Shown one piece after another: positions 37,510 to 47,780 of a DNA stretch of 64,000 nt (position 1 is the stretch's first letter; each line of letters begins with the position of its first letter). The notes beneath the pieces are model-generated. The model did no database searches, had not been told where the DNA came from, and saw nothing but the letters and a program-made list of their open reading frames with translations. The DNA comes from Ostreococcus mediterraneus (lineage: Eukaryota; Chlorophyta; Mamiellophyceae; Mamiellales; Bathycoccaceae): NCBI GenBank assembly GCA_012295225.1, contig WMKK01000012.1, positions 310,001-374,000 of the forward strand, read 5' to 3'. Position numbers and translations under genes: made by a program.

Positions 37510-40020
37510 ATGTTTTCGTCGTCGTCGTCGACGTCAACGGCGTCGCCGTTCGCCTCGCCGTCGTCCGCGACGCGATGCCGCCGTCGTCCGTGCGCAGTGC
37601 GTCGCGCGCACCGCGACGGCGGCGCGAGCGCGACGAGAGCGACGCGCGAATGCGCCGCGCGCCTCGAAAGGGTGGCCACGTCGATGCGCGCGCACGCGAC
37701 GCGCCACGACGGCGCAGTGCGCGGATCTGGGACGCGCGCACGCGCGGAGCACGATCGCGCGCGATTGGCGTCGCACGTCTGCGCGAGTGCGAGCGACGGC
37801 GCGAATGATGTCGACGCGCAAGAGAAGAGATCGTCGGCTGAGTCAGACGAAGACGACGCGACGCGACGCGCGAAGGATGAGGCGGACAAGGACGTGCGTG
37901 AACGACGCCAGGGTGCGGCGGCGCCTGAAGGGCGGCGACGCGATGCTGTTCCGCCTTCGGGATTTAACTTTTGGATCGCTAACGTGCTGCAGCCGATGGA
38001 ACTGTTGAAGCTCGTCGGGAAAGGCTTTTTGTTTTATGCGGCGTTTAGCATGACGGCGTTCGCGCTGAGCTCGAAATCGATGAAGTCGCATCCGATTCCT
38101 ACGCGTTACGATGTGTTTTTGGATAGCGCGAAGACGGATAAAATTCGTGCGTTGCATGTGGATGGGAATCAGCTCACGTGGGCGCCGAGGGCGCGAATGG
38201 TGGTGAGCGCGACGCCGGAATCCGTAGGAACGCCGTTTGACGAGCCGCGCGAGGTTGAAATTGTCTATCACACGTCGAGGCCCGCAGATGCGCCGATCCC
38301 GTACGACACGTTGTTGAAGAACAGAGTTGATCTCAGTGCCCCGGATGCTAGAAATGTCCCAAACTTTACGCCGTGGATTGCGCTGTTTTCTTTGGCTATT
38401 ATCATAAGCGTGTTTCGCAACGCGGGTCAAGGCGCGTACGGGTCGCCATCCGGAGTTTCGCGCGGCGGACCGGGTGGGCTGTCAATGCCTGGTATTCAAC
38501 GCGGTGGTCGCGCGCGAGATGCGTTGGCGCCGCCGACGACGACATTTGACGACGTCGCGGGCGTGGACGAGGCGAAAGAGGAGTTGACGGAGATTGTAGA
38601 CATTTTGAAGAATCCAGAAAAGTACGCCAAACTCGGCGCGCGACCACCGAGCGGAGTGCTGCTCGTGGGCGCGCCCGGGACAGGAAAGACGTTACTCGCG
38701 CGCGCTGTTGCAGGCGAGGCGGGCGTGCCGTTCATTTCCATCTCGGCATCGGAGTTTGTAGAATTATACGTGGGTATGGGCGCGGCGCGCGTGCGTGAAG
38801 TCTTCGCTCGCGCCAAGGCGCAGTCGCCGGCCATCGTCTTCATCGACGAAATCGATGCCGTGGCGAAGACGCGCGGCGATGGGAAGTTGCGTGGCATGGG
38901 TAACGACGAGCGCGAACAAACGCTTAATCAGCTTCTAACTGAGCTCGATGGGTTCGAGACGGAATCTCTCGTGATTTGCATCGCGGCGACGAATCGCCCG
39001 GATAGTCTTGACGCGGCGCTTCGGCGTCCAGGTCGTTTCGATCGCACAGTTTCCGTCGACCGCCCGGACAAGCAAGGACGTAAGGAGATTCTCGCCGTAC
39101 ATACCAAACGTCGCGCACTTCCTCTGGCCGCCGACGCCGGTCTCGACGTCATCGCGCAAATGACAGCCGGTTTTACCGGCGCAGATTTGGAAAACTTAGT
39201 AAACGAAGCGGCACTGCTCGCCGGTCGCGCAGGGAAGACGAATGTTGGATACAGCGAGTTTGAAGCCGCTGTACTTCGCACCGTGGCTGGCATCGAGAAG
39301 AAACGCAGTTTGTTGACCATGTCAGAGAAGCGTACGGTGTCGGCGCACGAGGTTGGGCACGCACTCGTTGCCACAGCCGTCGGGCGTTTGCTTCCGGATA
39401 CCGAGCGTCCAGAGACGCTCAGTATCGTCAGTCGAAGCGGCGGTGCGCTCGGATTTACGTATACGCCTCCGACCGAAGACAAGAGTTTGATGTACAAGGA
39501 TGAGCTTTTAGGGAAAGTGACAATGTTCATGGGTGGCAGGGCGGCGGAAATGGTGGTGTGCAAGCGCATTAGTTCAGGCGCGAGCGACGACATTCAACGT
39601 GCGACGAATTTAGCGTACAAGAGCATCGCCGAGTTAGGCTTTAGCGCGAATGTGGGACCCATGAGTGTGTCCACGCTCTCCGCGGGTGGGAACGAGGAAA
39701 TGCTCATCGGGTCAGACAAGTCTAGTGAATCCGACGCCGTGGTCGAGAGAGAAGTTAAGCACACGCTCTCTACAGCGCTACTTGTGGCGTGTGACGTCGT
39801 GCGCTCCAACGCCGAAGTCATGGCGGAGCTCACGAAGGTTTTGAGTGAGAATGAGAAAGTCCAAGGCGCTGAGTTACAAGCATTCCTCAATCGCGTCGTA
39901 GCGCCGCCTTCATTAGCCGCATACTTGCGAGGGGATGCGCCGCCGATTACCAAGGCAGACATCGATTTGATGTCGACGTTTCCGCTTCCGGAAGTTTTAC
40001 CGCCCGGAGTGGCGCGATAG
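37510..40020 (+). CDS. FtsH-type AAA+ metalloprotease, organelle-targeted
   Basis: 836 residues. The N-terminal ~140 residues are Arg/Ala/Ser-rich and transit-like. Two membrane spans follow ([19 protein letters not shown] ~174-192; [15 protein letters not shown] ~288-302) with a small inter-membrane domain between. The AAA+ core has Walker [14 protein letters not shown], Walker [10 protein letters not shown], the FtsH pore motif region and SRH ([20 protein letters not shown]). The protease has the zinc motif HEVGH (usually HEAGH) and GGRAAEMVV. The enzyme degrades damaged membrane proteins in plastids or mitochondria; plastid FtsH7/9-like is my best guess. Only 46 bp separate its start codon from that of the divergent MED20. 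Confidence 0.9.
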   Translation: MFSSSSSTSTASPFASPSSATRCRRRPCAVRRAHRDGGASATRATRECAARLERVATSMRAHATRHDGAVRGSGTRARAEHDRARLASHVCASASDGANDVDAQEKRSSAESDEDDATRRAKDEADKDVRERRQGAAAPEGRRRDAVPPSGFNFWIANVLQPMELLKLVGKGFLFYAAFSMTAFALSSKSMKSHPIPTRYDVFLDSAKTDKIRALHVDGNQLTWAPRARMVVSATPESVGTPFDEPREVEIVYHTSRPADAPIPYDTLLKNRVDLSAPDARNVPNFTPWIALFSLAIIISVFRNAGQGAYGSPSGVSRGGPGGLSMPGIQRGGRARDALAPPTTTFDDVAGVDEAKEELTEIVDILKNPEKYAKLGARPPSGVLLVGAPGTGKTLLARAVAGEAGVPFISISASEFVELYVGMGAARVREVFARAKAQSPAIVFIDEIDAVAKTRGDGKLRGMGNDEREQTLNQLLTELDGFETESLVICIAATNRPDSLDAALRRPGRFDRTVSVDRPDKQGRKEILAVHTKRRALPLAADAGLDVIAQMTAGFTGADLENLVNEAALLAGRAGKTNVGYSEFEAAVLRTVAGIEKKRSLLTMSEKRTVSAHEVGHALVATAVGRLLPDTERPETLSIVSRSGGALGFTYTPPTEDKSLMYKDELLGKVTMFMGGRAAEMVVCKRISSGASDDIQRATNLAYKSIAELGFSANVGPMSVSTLSAGGNEEMLIGSDKSSESDAVVEREVKHTLSTALLVACDVVRSNAEVMAELTKVLSENEKVQGAELQAFLNRVVAPPSLAAYLRGDAPPITKADIDLMSTFPLPEVLPPGVAR

Positions 40021-40154
40021 ACACGCGTCCGCGAAACGCCCTCGTCATTTTAATTTCTTTTGTAGTGAAACGCATGATACAACCGCCTAAATAATACAAG
40101 CCAATCCGCCTACTACTGCTGCTACTGTTTCTAATCGCTATGATGCATGTGCTT

Positions 40155-41987
40155 CTATTGCTTGAAATATTCGCGAAACACCGTCTTTTGCAAATCCTTC
40201 TTGTTTACTTTACCCATGGCGTTGCGCGGTATCTTGTCGACGAATTTAACCGCGCGCAAGTGCATTTTAGCCGCCAAACGCGTGCGGGCCCATTGGATGA
40301 TATCGCCTTCAGTCACGTTGACCGGTTCGCCGGTTTCAGTCGATCGATCGAGCACGACGAGCGCCACGGCGCGCTGGCCGTATGCTTCGTCTGGAATTCC
40401 TATCACGGCGACCTCCGCCACGGCTTGGTTTTCGAGCAAGCGCGCTTCAATTTCAAGCGCGCTCACTTTAAACCCGCCAACTTTGAGCACATCCACCGAC
40501 GCTCGGCCGAGGATTCGCCAATATCCATCACTTGTCATCGCGGCCACGTCGCCAGTCTTGAAATACCCATAAGACGTAAAACTCTCCGCCGTCGCTTCGG
40601 CGTTGTCAAAATATTCGGCGAATAAATTTCCACCCTTGACGAGAAGCTCGCCGGGTCCGAGTGCAAAGTCATCCCCAGGGTCTTCTTGATCCCCATCGCT
40701 CGCTTCGAGCGGTGCTAGTTTAACGTCTACGCCAGGCAAGGGTAAGCCGACAAATCCAGCCTTGTGTTTGCTCTCGTCGTACGGATTACTCAACGCCATG
40801 CCGATTTCTGTCATGCCGTAACGCTCGAGCAAGCTTCTCCCGGTGACTTTGCGCCACTCTTCAAGAATCGGAACTGGGCACGCTGCCGATCCGCTAACGG
40901 TTAACCTCAGCCTTGACGCTGCATCTATGGAAGCCGCGCGCGTTTCCGCGGATAAGTTCCCTTGCAGCGCTCTGAGAAGCATGACGTACATCGTGGGTAC
41001 GCCCATAAAAATCGTCGCTGGCGGTTGCGTCGAGTCGCGAAGACGCGCCCACACCGCGCGCGGAGCAAATTGTTTTTGAAACTCAACCGTGGCGCCAGAC
41101 ATGTGCGCACTTAACCATGCGTTAACGATGCCGTGTATATGATGCAACGGCAATGCGTGAATGATTCTGTCGCTCGAACTCCATCGCCACGCCTCGATGA
41201 GTCCCGCGCACTGCGCGTACAACGACGCGTGCGTATGCAATGCCCCTTTGGGCTGGCCCGTGGTGCCACTGGTATAAATGATCAACGCTCCATCACTGGG
41301 TTCGATGTTCACGTCGACACCATCCGTTTCGCTCGCATCGCCATCACCGAGCGATTCGAAGAGTCTCTTTGTCACGTGCGCGATTTCGACGTCGAGCGTG
41401 AATTTCTTCGCCGCGCGCTCATACTTTTCACGCGTCTCCACATCATCCTCGCCCTCGGCGCTGGGCGGAATCAACACCACGCGCAATCCCGAATGTCGCA
41501 TCACGTACGCCGCGTCATCTTCCGAATGCGACGACGCGATGGGCACTAAAACCGCCCCCTTTGTCCACGCCGCGTACGCCCCCGCGCAAAACTCCGCCCC
41601 GGGCGTCGCCGCAAGCCCCACGCGCTCGCCTCTCGCCACATTCGCCAGCACCGACGACGAAGCTAACGCTCGAGCACCACGCATGAGTGCTTTATACGTC
41701 ACCTCGCGCCCGAACGCGTCGACGACGGCGATGGCATCCGGATTCGCGCGCGCCGCCCGCCGCGTCGCCTCGCGCGCCGACCCCTCCGCGCCGTCGTCCC
41801 TCCCCGTCTCGTGCGCCATCGCCCCCGCGCGCCACGCGGCGTGCCGCGACTGACGCCATCCACATCGCGCCCGCGTCACCGCGCCCGCGTCGACGCTCGG
41901 CGACCACCGCGCACGCGCCGCGGGCGCCGCGGACGCGGTCATCATCACCGTCACGTCGCGCGCCGTCGCGTGCGCGCGCCGTCGCAT
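40155..41987 (-). CDS. Malonyl-CoA synthetase (ACSF3/AAE13-like)
   Basis: Activates malonate to malonyl-CoA, feeding mitochondrial fatty-acid synthesis and clearing malonate. 610 residues from the ATG at 41987, close to plant AAE13 (~608). The N-terminus (MRRRAHATARDVTVMMTASAAP) is a good mitochondrial presequence. ANL-superfamily motifs: YTSGTTGQPKGALHTH (P-loop), LERYGMTEIGMALSNPYDES followed by GFVGLPLPGVDVKL (ACSF3/AAE13-like), TGDVA, the hinge ILGRASVDVLKVGGFKVSALEIE, and catalytic Lys in PRNAMGKVNKKDL. Earlier in-frame ATGs at 42179/42176 and 42281 are possible; the last lies beside the telo-box/TATA element and is unlikely. Convergent with FtsH. Confidence 0.88.
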   Translation of the reverse strand: MRRRAHATARDVTVMMTASAAPAARARWSPSVDAGAVTRARCGWRQSRHAAWRAGAMAHETGRDDGAEGSAREATRRAARANPDAIAVVDAFGREVTYKALMRGARALASSSVLANVARGERVGLAATPGAEFCAGAYAAWTKGAVLVPIASSHSEDDAAYVMRHSGLRVVLIPPSAEGEDDVETREKYERAAKKFTLDVEIAHVTKRLFESLGDGDASETDGVDVNIEPSDGALIIYTSGTTGQPKGALHTHASLYAQCAGLIEAWRWSSSDRIIHALPLHHIHGIVNAWLSAHMSGATVEFQKQFAPRAVWARLRDSTQPPATIFMGVPTMYVMLLRALQGNLSAETRAASIDAASRLRLTVSGSAACPVPILEEWRKVTGRSLLERYGMTEIGMALSNPYDESKHKAGFVGLPLPGVDVKLAPLEASDGDQEDPGDDFALGPGELLVKGGNLFAEYFDNAEATAESFTSYGYFKTGDVAAMTSDGYWRILGRASVDVLKVGGFKVSALEIEARLLENQAVAEVAVIGIPDEAYGQRAVALVVLDRSTETGEPVNVTEGDIIQWARTRLAAKMHLRAVKFVDKIPRNAMGKVNKKDLQKTVFREYFKQ

Positions 41988-42399
41988 GCGGTCTCGCGCG
42001 ACGACCGCCGACGCCGACGCGACGACGCGCGAACGACGACGAACGACGACGAACGACGCCGACGCGCGACACCCGCGACGGCGCGCGAACGAGCCGTCGA
42101 CCGTCGTCCAGCGTCGACCGCGCGCGCGCGAATGGCGGCGACGGCGTTCACCCACAACCAACCCGCGTGACACCATCATCGCACACACACATACCACAGT
42201 ACGTCCAACGCCCACATTGGTGTATGATAAACAATTCCAAGGCACAGCTCCATGGAGCTCAAACATACCAGAGTACTCCATGTATAAACCCTACAGATTT
42301 ATATATAGGGTTTAGTTACAGCGTCGCCAGAGCCACCGGCCAGGGCGGCGCATCGCCGCGACGCGTTCGCCACTTCCCGCACGTCCACGCACTCGCACG
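41988..42399. other. Divergent promoter, malonyl-CoA synthetase / ADP-ATP carrier
   Basis: 412 bp. The ACSF3-proximal part is GC-rich and in frame with ACSF3, so a longer protein cannot be excluded. The central part is AT-rich with a CA-run (CACACACACAT, ~42180), the palindrome AGCTCCATGGAGCT (42246-42259) and the telo-box/TATA element at 42285-42314. Confidence 0.6.
42285..42314. promoter_or_regulatory. Telo-box inverted pair around a TATA sequence
   Basis: TAAACCCTA (42285-42293) and its exact reverse complement TAGGGTTTA (42306-42314) flank CAGATTTATATA. AAACCCTA is the plant telo-box, found near start sites of growth-related genes. The TATATA core is about 95 bp before the ADP/ATP carrier ATG, consistent with a core promoter for that gene. 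Confidence 0.65.
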
Positions 42400-43787
42400 A
42401 TGGCGCTCAACAAGGAATTCTACGCCTCCATGTTCGCCGCATCCGCGCGCGCGCACGCCGCGCCGTCCGCGGCGCCGGCGACCGTCGCCCCGTTCGCCGC
42501 GCACGCGAAGAAGGAGTTCGACATGACCAGCTTTTTGAAGGATCTCGCCGCGGTGCGTGATGCGATGCGATGCGATGCGAGGATGGGCGTATGCGCGTAC
42601 GCGATGCATACGCGCGCGGTGCGACGGCGCAGATGGATTGGGTGATTTTTATGCCATCCCGTCGCGATGGCGGCGAGGGCGAGCGCGCGCGAGGGCGAGC
42701 GCGTGGGCGCGTCGTCGCGCGCGCGCCGCGATCGCGGGATCGATCGGTCACATCTTGTGGCGCCGTTGGAGGGGGTGTGTGTTAGGGTCACGATTGGTCG
42801 ATGGTCCCCCGTGGAGTCGTTGAGATTTTCTGCACTCGGGGTTCGCGACTGCGGGTGGATTAGTCGTCGCGATTGACGACGCCGCGTTCTTCGATGACTG
42901 ACGTTGTGTTGTGTTGTGTTATATACGTATAGGGTGGTGTTTCTGGTTCGATCGCGAAGACGGCGACGGCGCCGATTGAACGCGTCAAGTTGTTGATTCA
43001 AACGCAAGACGCGAATCCGAAGATTATGAGCGGCGAAGTGCCGCGCTATACTGGTATCGTGAACTGCTTCACGCGTGTGACCGCGGAGCAAGGGTTTGCG
43101 TCGTTCTGGCGTGGGAACACGGCGAATATTGTTCGTTATTTCCCCACCCAGGCGTTTAACTTTGCGTTCAAGGATACGATTAAGGGGTTGTTCCCGTCGT
43201 ATTCGCCCAAGGATGCGTTTTGGCCGTTTTTCGCCGTCAACATGGCGTCTGGCGGTCTCGCGGGTGCCGGTTCTTTGTTGATTGTGTACCCGCTCGATTT
43301 CGCGCGTACGCGTTTAGCGGCTGATGTCGGTACGGCGAAGACTCGTGAATTCACGGGTTTGGTGGATTGCTTGTCCAAGATTGCCAAGCGCGCCGGTCCG
43401 ATGGCGCTCTACCAAGGTTTCGGCGTCTCCGTGCAAGGTATCGTCGTCTACCGCGGTTCGTACTTTGGTTTGTACGACACTGGTAAAGGGGCGTTGCTCA
43501 CCAAGGACTCTTCTTTCATTTTCAAGTTTGTCGTCGCCCAAGTGGCCACCAACGCCGCGGGTGTGCTCTCTTATCCTTTCGACACCGTCCGTCGTCGTTT
43601 GATGATGAACTCTGGCCAAGGCAAGAAGTTGTACAACGGCACGATCGACGCCTTTGCGAAGATTTACGCCCAAGAAGGTATGGGTGCGTTCTTCAAGGGT
43701 GCATTCTCTAACGTTCTTCGTGGCGTTGGCGGTGCGCTTGTGCTTGTCATGTACGATGAAATTAAGGCTGTGATCAACCCGGAATAA
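42400..43787 (+). CDS. AAC: Mitochondrial ADP/ATP carrier, two exons
   Basis: Exchanges cytosolic ADP for matrix ATP across the inner mitochondrial membrane. CDS is join(42400..42552, 42933..43787), 335 residues: an N-terminal extension of ~45 residues, then three SLC25 repeats. Signatures visible: [15 protein letters not shown] (repeat 1), [13 protein letters not shown] (repeat 2) and [15 protein letters not shown] (repeat 3). The diagnostic nucleotide-carrier string is RRRMMM in most AACs; here it is [31 protein letters not shown] is characteristic. The intron removes a repeat-rich 380-nt segment and joins FLKDLAA to [16 protein letters not shown] lies at 43899. Confidence 0.95.
42553..42932 (+). 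other. Intron of ADP/ATP carrier gene (380 nt)
   Basis: Longest intron in the window. Phase 0, donor GCG/GTGCGTG, acceptor ACGTATAG/GGT. A short GATGC tandem lies just inside the donor. TGACTGAC branch string at 42895-42902, 31 nt before the acceptor, then a GT-rich tract rather than a polypyrimidine tract. Confidence 0.93.
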
Positions 43788-43996
43788 GCATCTGAGCGAC
43801 GCGGCGATGGATCGGAAACGACCGACTGTTTTTCTGTAGTATTCTACTAGCCGCGGCGGCGCGAGCCGTGACCGAATGATCGAAATAATGCTGGGCTATG
43901 TAATTACCACATACAATTTAGACACGCTAAATTTAGACGCACACAATCGCACTGTACAACAAGCGGTATACAAATACAAGGCGTAGAAAGTCCCGA

Positions 43997-45004
43997 CTAG
44001 AAAAAGTCCGCCATGACGTCTTCGGGAGTGTTTTCGATGCCGCGCCTCTTTGCTATCATACGACACACCTCGCCGATTGAAATCGGCTCGTTTGAAATAT
44101 ACATGACATCGGTGTGATGATACTTGGAGCCGCCCATGTCGCACACGAACATCCACGTGGGCTTGCCTTCGGGCGTGAATGACGCGTCGGCGCGGAGCGC
44201 GACGCCGACCCCGTACAGGCGCTCCTCGCTGAAAGATTTCCTTCTCGGAAGCCTAATTCGTACCAAAGTATTCGTCAACTCAATGGACTGACTTTGATTG
44301 TTATGTCTAGGCTCGCCGAGATGCGCGAGTAGCGACTTACGCGTCGCGCGCTTACTCTCCAAGCGCGTTCGAAACGCCTCGAGCGCCTCTGGCGAATACG
44401 CGCGCGTCACCTCTCGAATCGCCTCCTCTTCCACCAACGAGTTTGACGACTTCCCACCGTGCACGGGCGTTGGCGTGGAAGACTCCATGCCCCAATGCCC
44501 GAGCGCGCTCATCGCGCGCCCGTGTTCGAGCTGTAAATTCAAAATCCTCGCCGCCTCCACGACCACCGCCGGCGTCTCGTGCCGAATCGCCACCTCCCCC
44601 CGCGCCACGTCCACATCCATCATCACCCCAAGCCTATCCCTCAAATACCGTATCATCTCCTCCCCAGCACCACTCAACGCCTGCATCGCCGACCCTCGCG
44701 CGCGCACCACGCACGCGCGCGCGTCCCGCCACTCCCCGAGCGCTCGAGGCGCGCACGACTCAAAAAACCTCACGCGCGCCCGCGTCCCCCCGCTCGTCTC
44801 CCCGCTCGTCTCCAGCGTCGGCAACGCCGACGCCGCATCGTCGCTCGCGCGCGAACGACGCCGACGACGACGACGACGACGCATGAGCCCCGCCTCGTGG
44901 TCCTCCGCGCCCCCGATGACGCCATCGTCATCATCATCATCATCATCATCGTCTGCGTCCTCATCTGCGCCCGTGCGCGCGCGGAGCGCGTGCGACACAG
45001 TCAT
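43997..45004 (-). CDS. Hypothetical protein with Asp- and Arg-runs, function unknown
   Basis: 335 residues from the ATG at 45004. The minus frame stays open upstream for over 1 kb, but that part is trinucleotide-repeat shadow of the divergent gene. The N-terminus has runs of 10 Asp and 9 Arg. Residues ~95-180 have ESCAPRALGEWRDARACVV and MIRYLRDRLGVMMDVDVARGEV. The C-terminus looks conserved: VRIRLPRRKSFSEERLYGVGV, then WMFVCDMGGSKYHHTDVMYI and a final helix. No signal peptide, membrane span or known motif. I do not recognise it. Confidence 0.7.
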   Translation of the reverse strand: MTVSHALRARTGADEDADDDDDDDDDDGVIGGAEDHEAGLMRRRRRRRRRSRASDDAASALPTLETSGETSGGTRARVRFFESCAPRALGEWRDARACVVRARGSAMQALSGAGEEMIRYLRDRLGVMMDVDVARGEVAIRHETPAVVVEAARILNLQLEHGRAMSALGHWGMESSTPTPVHGGKSSNSLVEEEAIREVTRAYSPEALEAFRTRLESKRATRKSLLAHLGEPRHNNQSQSIELTNTLVRIRLPRRKSFSEERLYGVGVALRADASFTPEGKPTWMFVCDMGGSKYHHTDVMYISNEPISIGEVCRMIAKRRGIENTPEDVMADFF

Positions 45005-45447
45005 CGCCTCGTCGCCTCGCGTCCGTCCCGATGCCGATGCGCGCGCCGCGGGCGTCGGCGCGTGCCGTCGCGCGTCGTCCGTCGTCCGTCGTCGTCGTCC
45101 GTCGAGTTCCGTCGAGTTCCGTCGAGTTCCGGGACTCGACGACGAGGGTAAAATCGACCAATCACGACCACAGCGCGAGTCGAACCCGCGCATCGATCGA
45201 TCGATCGATCGATCGATCGATCGCGCGTTCGATCGCGCGATCGCATCTCGAGTGCGCGCGCGTGTGTCACATACGGAATCATAGATAGCATGTTCACCCA
45301 TACAGTACGGTATATATACCACGTAGTATGGTATACATGTCCCTATGTAACACAGTTGATGCGACGACGACGACGGACGACGGACGACGGACGACGACGA
45401 CGCGGCATTGGGTGACGACGAACGTCTCGCGCGCGACGACGACGACG
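45005..45447. other. Divergent intergenic region with hairpin, (ATCG)8 and TATA palindrome
   Basis: 443 bp between two unknown acidic-protein genes. Contents: three tandem copies of GTCGAGTTCC (45101-45130), the last forming a hairpin (CGTCGAGT 45120-45127 with ACTCGACG 45134-45141); eight ATCG units (45193-45224); and the palindrome GGTATATATACC (45309-45320), the likely TATA box of the plus-strand gene. Confidence 0.6.
45193..45224. repeat. (ATCG)8 microsatellite
   Basis: Eight perfect ATCG units, followed by interrupted CGATCGCGCG repeats to about 45244. Confidence 0.9.
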
Positions 45448-45655
45448 ATGGGTCGTCGCCGTCGTCGCCGTCGTCGCGCGGTGGTGGCGTGCGCGTGCGC
45501 GTGCGCGGTCGTCGCGCTCGCGCCGGCGGCGACGCCGGCGTCGGCGGCGTCGGCGGCGGCGTCGCGCGGTGGCGTCGTCGGGGCGCGGGGTGCGACGACG
45601 ACGACGGTGGCGTGGGCGTCGGGCGGCGGTGCGCGCGTGGCGCACGCGTACGACG

Positions 45656-45688
<33 letters not shown>

Positions 45689-47031
45689 GTGCGTTGTTCG
45701 ACGCGGAGTTATTCGCCGATGCGTTCGCGGACGAGGACGAGGACGAGGACGATGACGATGGGGCGCGGGCCGTTGAAACGCCGGCGGATGAGACGACGGG
45801 CGAGGACGACGACGCGAGGCGTCGCGAGGCGTCGATGGCGACGGGCGCGGGGCGTGCGAGGGATGATGATGATGGTGTTTCGATGCGCGTCGTTGAGGCG
45901 GAGGAGGATGCGGGCGCGGATGCGGAGACGGCGGCGGTGTTGGCGAGCTTGGTCGAGCTCGGGGGGGCGGAGGCGCGCGCGTTGTTCGACGAGGCGGCGA
46001 GTAAGTTTGGGATTGATTTCGATGCGGATGATGACGACGACGACGACGACGAGGAGGAGGAGGAGGAGGAGGAGGAAATGTATCCCCCACCACGGGCGTC
46101 GTCGTCATCGGTCGCGGAAACGCTAGTGAGCGAGCGGGAGGCGGAGGCGGAGGCGTCGGGCGCGGCGGATGTCGACGACGTCTCGAGCGAGCTGCTCGCG
46201 GTGGAGTACCGCGAAGAGGAGGATGATAGCGAGGACGAGGCTGCGATTGAGGCTCGGAAGAAATTATTGTTGGAATTAGGGGTTAACATAGACGAAGAGC
46301 CGCCGCGTCCCGCGGTGGTTGAGCCAGAGCCGGAACCGGCGCCAACGCCAGAGCCAGAGCCAGAGCCAACGCCAGAGGTGACGACGTTGCCGCGCGAGCG
46401 ACGACGCTCGCTCTTAGGAATGATTGATATCAACTCTGCGATGTGGCTCGGGTGGAATAGCTTGCCGGGACACTTGCAGCAACGCGTTTCCGTGACGCCA
46501 CCGTCGCCGCATACGGATGATTCGCGCGTCGTTCGCGTCGGCGGCTATTGGCGCGCGGCGTCGGCGAATAATCGACGTCGTCGGCAGAGTAAATCGCGCA
46601 ACGGGTTTCCACTTCGTCGTGGACAGAAGGACGAAGTCGTACAGGAGTGCAATCAACGATATAACGTGGTGAGCGTGCAGTGTTTTGGTGAAAATTCAAA
46701 CCACGTCGCTGTCACCGTCAAGGGTGCGCACTCGTTGTACCCGGGCGACTTCATCACGTTTGAGCGCCTGGGCGCGGACGACTCATCGCTCATCTCCAAG
46801 ATGAATCGTCAGTATCGCGTGTACGCTATCCCCACATCACTTGGCACCGATCAAAGCGCGATTAACTGGCAAGAAGTGTGGAAAACATCACCTTTCCTCG
46901 ACGGAGAGCATTCAGTCTTCGCGGTGACCTTTGACGTCGCTCCGGGCGCGGCGTGCGACGTCTACCCAAATCCCGGCGCCATCGTGCGTCGCAGCGCCAA
47001 CGCGCGTTTGCCGTTCTGCGAAGCGACCTAA
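45448..47031 (+). CDS. Secreted or membrane-associated acidic protein, function unknown
   Basis: 527 residues from the ATG at 45448, chosen because it gives a clear signal peptide (nine Arg, then AVVACACACAVVALAPAATPASA). An upstream ATG at 45328 lies almost on the TATA box. Residues ~65-310 are very acidic and low-complexity, with runs of Asp and Glu and a PEPEPEP stretch. The C-terminal ~190 residues look folded: SAMWLGWNSLPGHLQQRV, SVQCFGENSNHVAVTVKG, YPGDFITFERLG and SVFAVTFDV. Several Cys could form disulfides. Could be a calcium-binding or cell-surface protein; this is a guess from composition. Family not recognised. Confidence 0.7.
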
Positions 47032-47105
47032 TTATATGTAAAATTACACAAGCCAATAGCACGAATAGCACGCATACTACACCACCGCGTTCGGCTCCCG
47101 GCTCG

Positions 47106-47609
47106 TCAACTCACGAAACCGACGCCGAGCTCCACGAACGACTCCCCGCTCACCACGAGTTTCCCCGCGTCTTGCAGCGCCCGCATCTGCGGCCTAAATT
47201 TCCGAAACGCCTCACTCGACTTATGCGGACCGAGATAATCCTCCTTGGTTCGATACCGCTCGTAAATCGAATACTTTAACGGCTCGGCGTCGCTCTGCGC
47301 GATTTCGTAGTGCAACAAGAATGGCTCTCTCGCGCGACACCAATCCGCCGCCTCGCCCCACGCGCGAACCAACGCGCGCGCGTCCGCGGCATCCACGAAT
47401 GTCAAATCCACGCGCAGCACGAACGCGCGCGCGCCGTTCCTCGCGCGCGGCGACGCGCCCGAGCGCGCGTTTGAGCCCGCGCCGCTCCACGCCTCTCGTG
47501 CGACGAGCGCGCACGCGAGCAACCACCCTAGCGCGGCGCCGAGCGCGGATCCGCGGCGATGGTGATACGACGACGACGACGGCGAGCCGTCGTGTGCGCG
47601 CGGTGCCAT
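47106..47609 (-). CDS. Membrane-anchored ABM-domain protein
   Basis: 167 residues from the ATG at 47609. An N-terminal hydrophobic stretch (ALGAALGWLLACALVAREAW, ~22-41) is a signal peptide or anchor. Residues ~62-167 match the antibiotic-biosynthesis-monooxygenase (dimeric alpha-beta barrel) fold: FVLRVDLTFVDAADARALV, EPFLLHYEIAQSDAEPLKYSIYERYRTKEDYLGPHKSSEAF, the typical spacing of Glu, Tyr and His in this fold. Members are mostly small oxygenases or stress proteins; the substrate is unknown. Divergent from the carrier gene at 47781. Confidence 0.75.
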   Translation of the reverse strand: MAPRAHDGSPSSSSYHHRRGSALGAALGWLLACALVAREAWSGAGSNARSGASPRARNGARAFVLRVDLTFVDAADARALVRAWGEAADWCRAREPFLLHYEIAQSDAEPLKYSIYERYRTKEDYLGPHKSSEAFRKFRPQMRALQDAGKLVVSGESFVELGVGFVS

Positions 47610-47738
47610 GAACCAGTCGCGACGGCGGCGGCGGCGGCGGCGCGTTGTGACGACGAGTCAAAAAAGAGTGGATAAAGTGCGCGCGACCCTCACTCGCTGA
47701 CGCGACCGCCCGACGACGGCGCCCGACGATTCGTCCGC

Positions 47739-47768
47739 GCGCACGCACGCACGCACGCACGCACGCGT
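47739..47768. repeat. (GCAC)n microsatellite upstream of carrier gene
   Basis: About seven GCAC/ACGC units in the 171-bp divergent spacer, ending a few bases before the carrier start codon. Confidence 0.85.
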
Positions 47769-47780
47769 TCTACCCTCGTC

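Noticed and set aside
42000-42281. Longer malonyl-CoA synthetase start at 42281 (708 residues)
   Set aside because: The extra part is Arg-rich low complexity, passes through promoter-like AT-rich DNA and starts beside the telo-box/TATA element; the start at 41987 gives the family length and a good presequence.
43899-43996. Second C/D snoRNA or hairpin RNA in convergent spacers
   Set aside because: I looked for paired box C and box D motifs with terminal stems in the other spacers; only isolated boxes were found.
45170-45200. tRNA-like GGGTTCGACTC on the minus strand
   Set aside because: The T-stem fails at the second base pair and the flanks are ATCG repeats.
45005-46108. Continuation of the minus-strand open frame (total 703 codons) through the neighbouring gene
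   Set aside because: It is the antisense shadow of GAC/GAG codon runs of the plus-strand acidic protein; composition is Pro/Arg/His-rich and unlike a protein.
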